From Modestobacter caceresii (GTDB taxonomy: Bacteria > Actinomycetota > Actinomycetes > Mycobacteriales > Geodermatophilaceae): a stretch of DNA of 64,000 nucleotides. Positions 63,336-64,000 of the stretch are shown piece by piece (the stretch's first letter is position 1; each line of letters starts with the position of its first letter). The translations under genes were made by a program, and so were the position numbers. The stretch is taken from positions 1 to 64,000 of the forward strand of contig NZ_JPMX01000127.1 of the NCBI RefSeq assembly GCF_000761485.1, read 5' to 3'. The notes under the pieces were generated by a model. It saw nothing but the letters and a program-made list of their open reading frames with translations, was not told the DNA's origin and made no database searches.

Positions 63336-63792
63336 TCGGCAGCTCGATCAGCATGCCGCGGTGCCCGCCCACCGGCCGCAGGTCGTACTCGTCGGTGACG
63401 ATCTGGAAGCCCAGGCGCTCGTAGAAGCCGACGGCGGACGCCCGGGCGTCGCACCAGACCAGCTGCCCGCCGCAGGCAGCCACCCGGGCCAGGCCCGCGG
63501 CGACCAGCGCCCGGCCCGCGCCGAGCCCCCGAACCCGCGGGTCGGTGGCCATGCCCCGCAGCTGCCAGGAGCCCTCGCCCTCCCGCCAGGGGCAGTCGCG
63601 CGGGTGGAAGCGGACCACGCCGACCACCTCGTCCCCGTTGATCCGGGCGGCCAGGTGCAGCGTGTACGGAGCGTCGTCCTCGTCGATCTCGACCGGTCGG
63701 CCCTGGCGCAGCTCCTGGGCGCGCAGCGGGTAGGTCGCCGCCGCGTCGACCTGCTCGATGGTGATCGTCCCGGACTCCGCCTCGGTGGTCAC
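63328..63792 (-). CDS. GNAT-family N-acetyltransferase
   Basis: 154 aa from GTG 63792, with GAGGAG 9 nt upstream. GNAT motif A: LRGMATDPRVRGLGAGRALV (R-x2-G-x-G/A acetyl-CoA loop) and motif B ASAVGFYERLGFQIVTDEYD, ending in GHRGMLIELPIR, as in ElaA/YjcF-like acetyltransferases. Substrate unknown. Tail overlaps the DUF2252 gene. Confidence 0.92.
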   Translation of the reverse strand: MTTEAESGTITIEQVDAAATYPLRAQELRQGRPVEIDEDDAPYTLHLAARINGDEVVGVVRFHPRDCPWREGEGSWQLRGMATDPRVRGLGAGRALVAAGLARVAACGGQLVWCDARASAVGFYERLGFQIVTDEYDLRPVGGHRGMLIELPIR

Positions 63793-63847
63793 GACAACAG
63801 TCTCCTCGATCCTGGGCGGTCCCGTCGCCGGAGCCGGTCCTGTGCGA

Positions 63848-63914
63848 CGACTGACCTGATCAGACCCCTCCTGCTGCCCCCCACGAGGGTGCAGCAGGAG
63901 CAGTCGCCTGATCA
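63848..63914. repeat. CCTGATCA-flanked hairpin element
   Basis: CCTGATCA occurs at 63855-63862 and 63907-63914 around a hairpin CTCCTGCTGC/GCAGCAGGAG (63868-63877 with 63891-63900), with CGACTG (63848) and CAGTCG (63901) as an outer pair. It is related in layout to 47838-47920. Located between the acetyltransferase and the gene entering from the right edge; the hairpin could be that gene's terminator. Confidence 0.55.
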
Positions 63915-63921
63915 CCCTCCG

Positions 63922-64000
63922 TCACCGGCCGCGACGACCGCGGCGCGTGCGCAGGTAGTCGGCGACGACGTACTCGCCGAGTCGCTCGCTGTCGGGCTGG
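63922..64000 (-). CDS. C-terminal fragment of an unidentified protein
   Basis: On the minus strand the window opens within a frame reading QPDSERLGEYVVADYLRTR then a basic tail and TGA (63924-63922), 25 residues. Codon use is GC3-rich and the stop is followed by a hairpin element, so it looks like a true gene end. Family not recognised. Confidence 0.5.
   Translation of the reverse strand, partial: QPDSERLGEYVVADYLRTRRGRRGR

Overview
The window is very GC-rich, gene-dense chromosomal DNA of an actinobacterium. GTG starts, GTGA/ATGA overlaps and start codons 6-7 nt behind a TAnnnT hexamer are frequent, and the gene order metG-tatD-rpfB-rsmA-ispE-glmU-prs-rplY-pth and mfd-mazG-eno-ftsB-DUF501-ppx is typical of the phylum. 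Gene content and style (DUF559 gene, GT2/GH26 pair, dispersed structured repeats) fit the Geodermatophilaceae (Blastococcus/Modestobacter/Geodermatophilus), but that placement is inference. No phage, transposase, CRISPR array or rRNA operon was seen.

Region 1 (1-8.2 kb): tail of an unknown gene, tRNA-Ala(CGC), a cellulose-synthase-like GT2 carrying a C-terminal MshEN-type domain divergent from a GH26 glycanase, a protein O-mannosyltransferase, rsmI, a DUF559 endonuclease-like gene boxed by two 64-bp direct repeats, and corA. Region 2 (8.3-20.7 kb): housekeeping genes for translation, cell wall precursors and ribosome maturation (metG, tatD, rpfB, rsmA, ispE, glmU, prs, rplY, pth) with tRNA-Gln(TTG).

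Region 3 (20.7-44.1 kb): a complete Wzx/Wzy-type exopolysaccharide locus lying between pth and mfd. It has an initiating polyprenyl-phosphate sugar transferase, six further genes with glycosyltransferase domains (one a GT2-GT4 fusion), a Wzx flippase, a Wzz/pseudokinase/Wzy fusion, a Wzz/BY-kinase and its low-molecular-weight tyrosine phosphatase, a CDP-alcohol phosphotransferase, a TagD-like cytidylyltransferase, a polysaccharide deacetylase, and a 1508-residue secreted PKD/LamG protein. Several upstream regions share short conserved elements, which suggests common regulation.

Region 4 (44.2-64 kb): mfd, a SurA-like lipoprotein, mazG, mscS, eno, ftsB, DUF501, ppx, DUF4235, family 5 uracil-DNA glycosylase, NDH-2-like ndh, an unusual class I tRNA with anticodon UAA, a Bax inhibitor-1 protein, thiolase, SGNH hydrolase, DUF2252, a GNAT acetyltransferase, and the tail of one more gene.

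The most interesting items are the GT2-MshEN synthase (possible direct c-di-GMP control by a domain other than PilZ), the repeat-boxed DUF559 unit, the Wzz-pseudokinase-Wzy fusion, the structured dispersed repeats with compensatory changes, the shared upstream elements of the exopolysaccharide operons, and the class I UAA tRNA.
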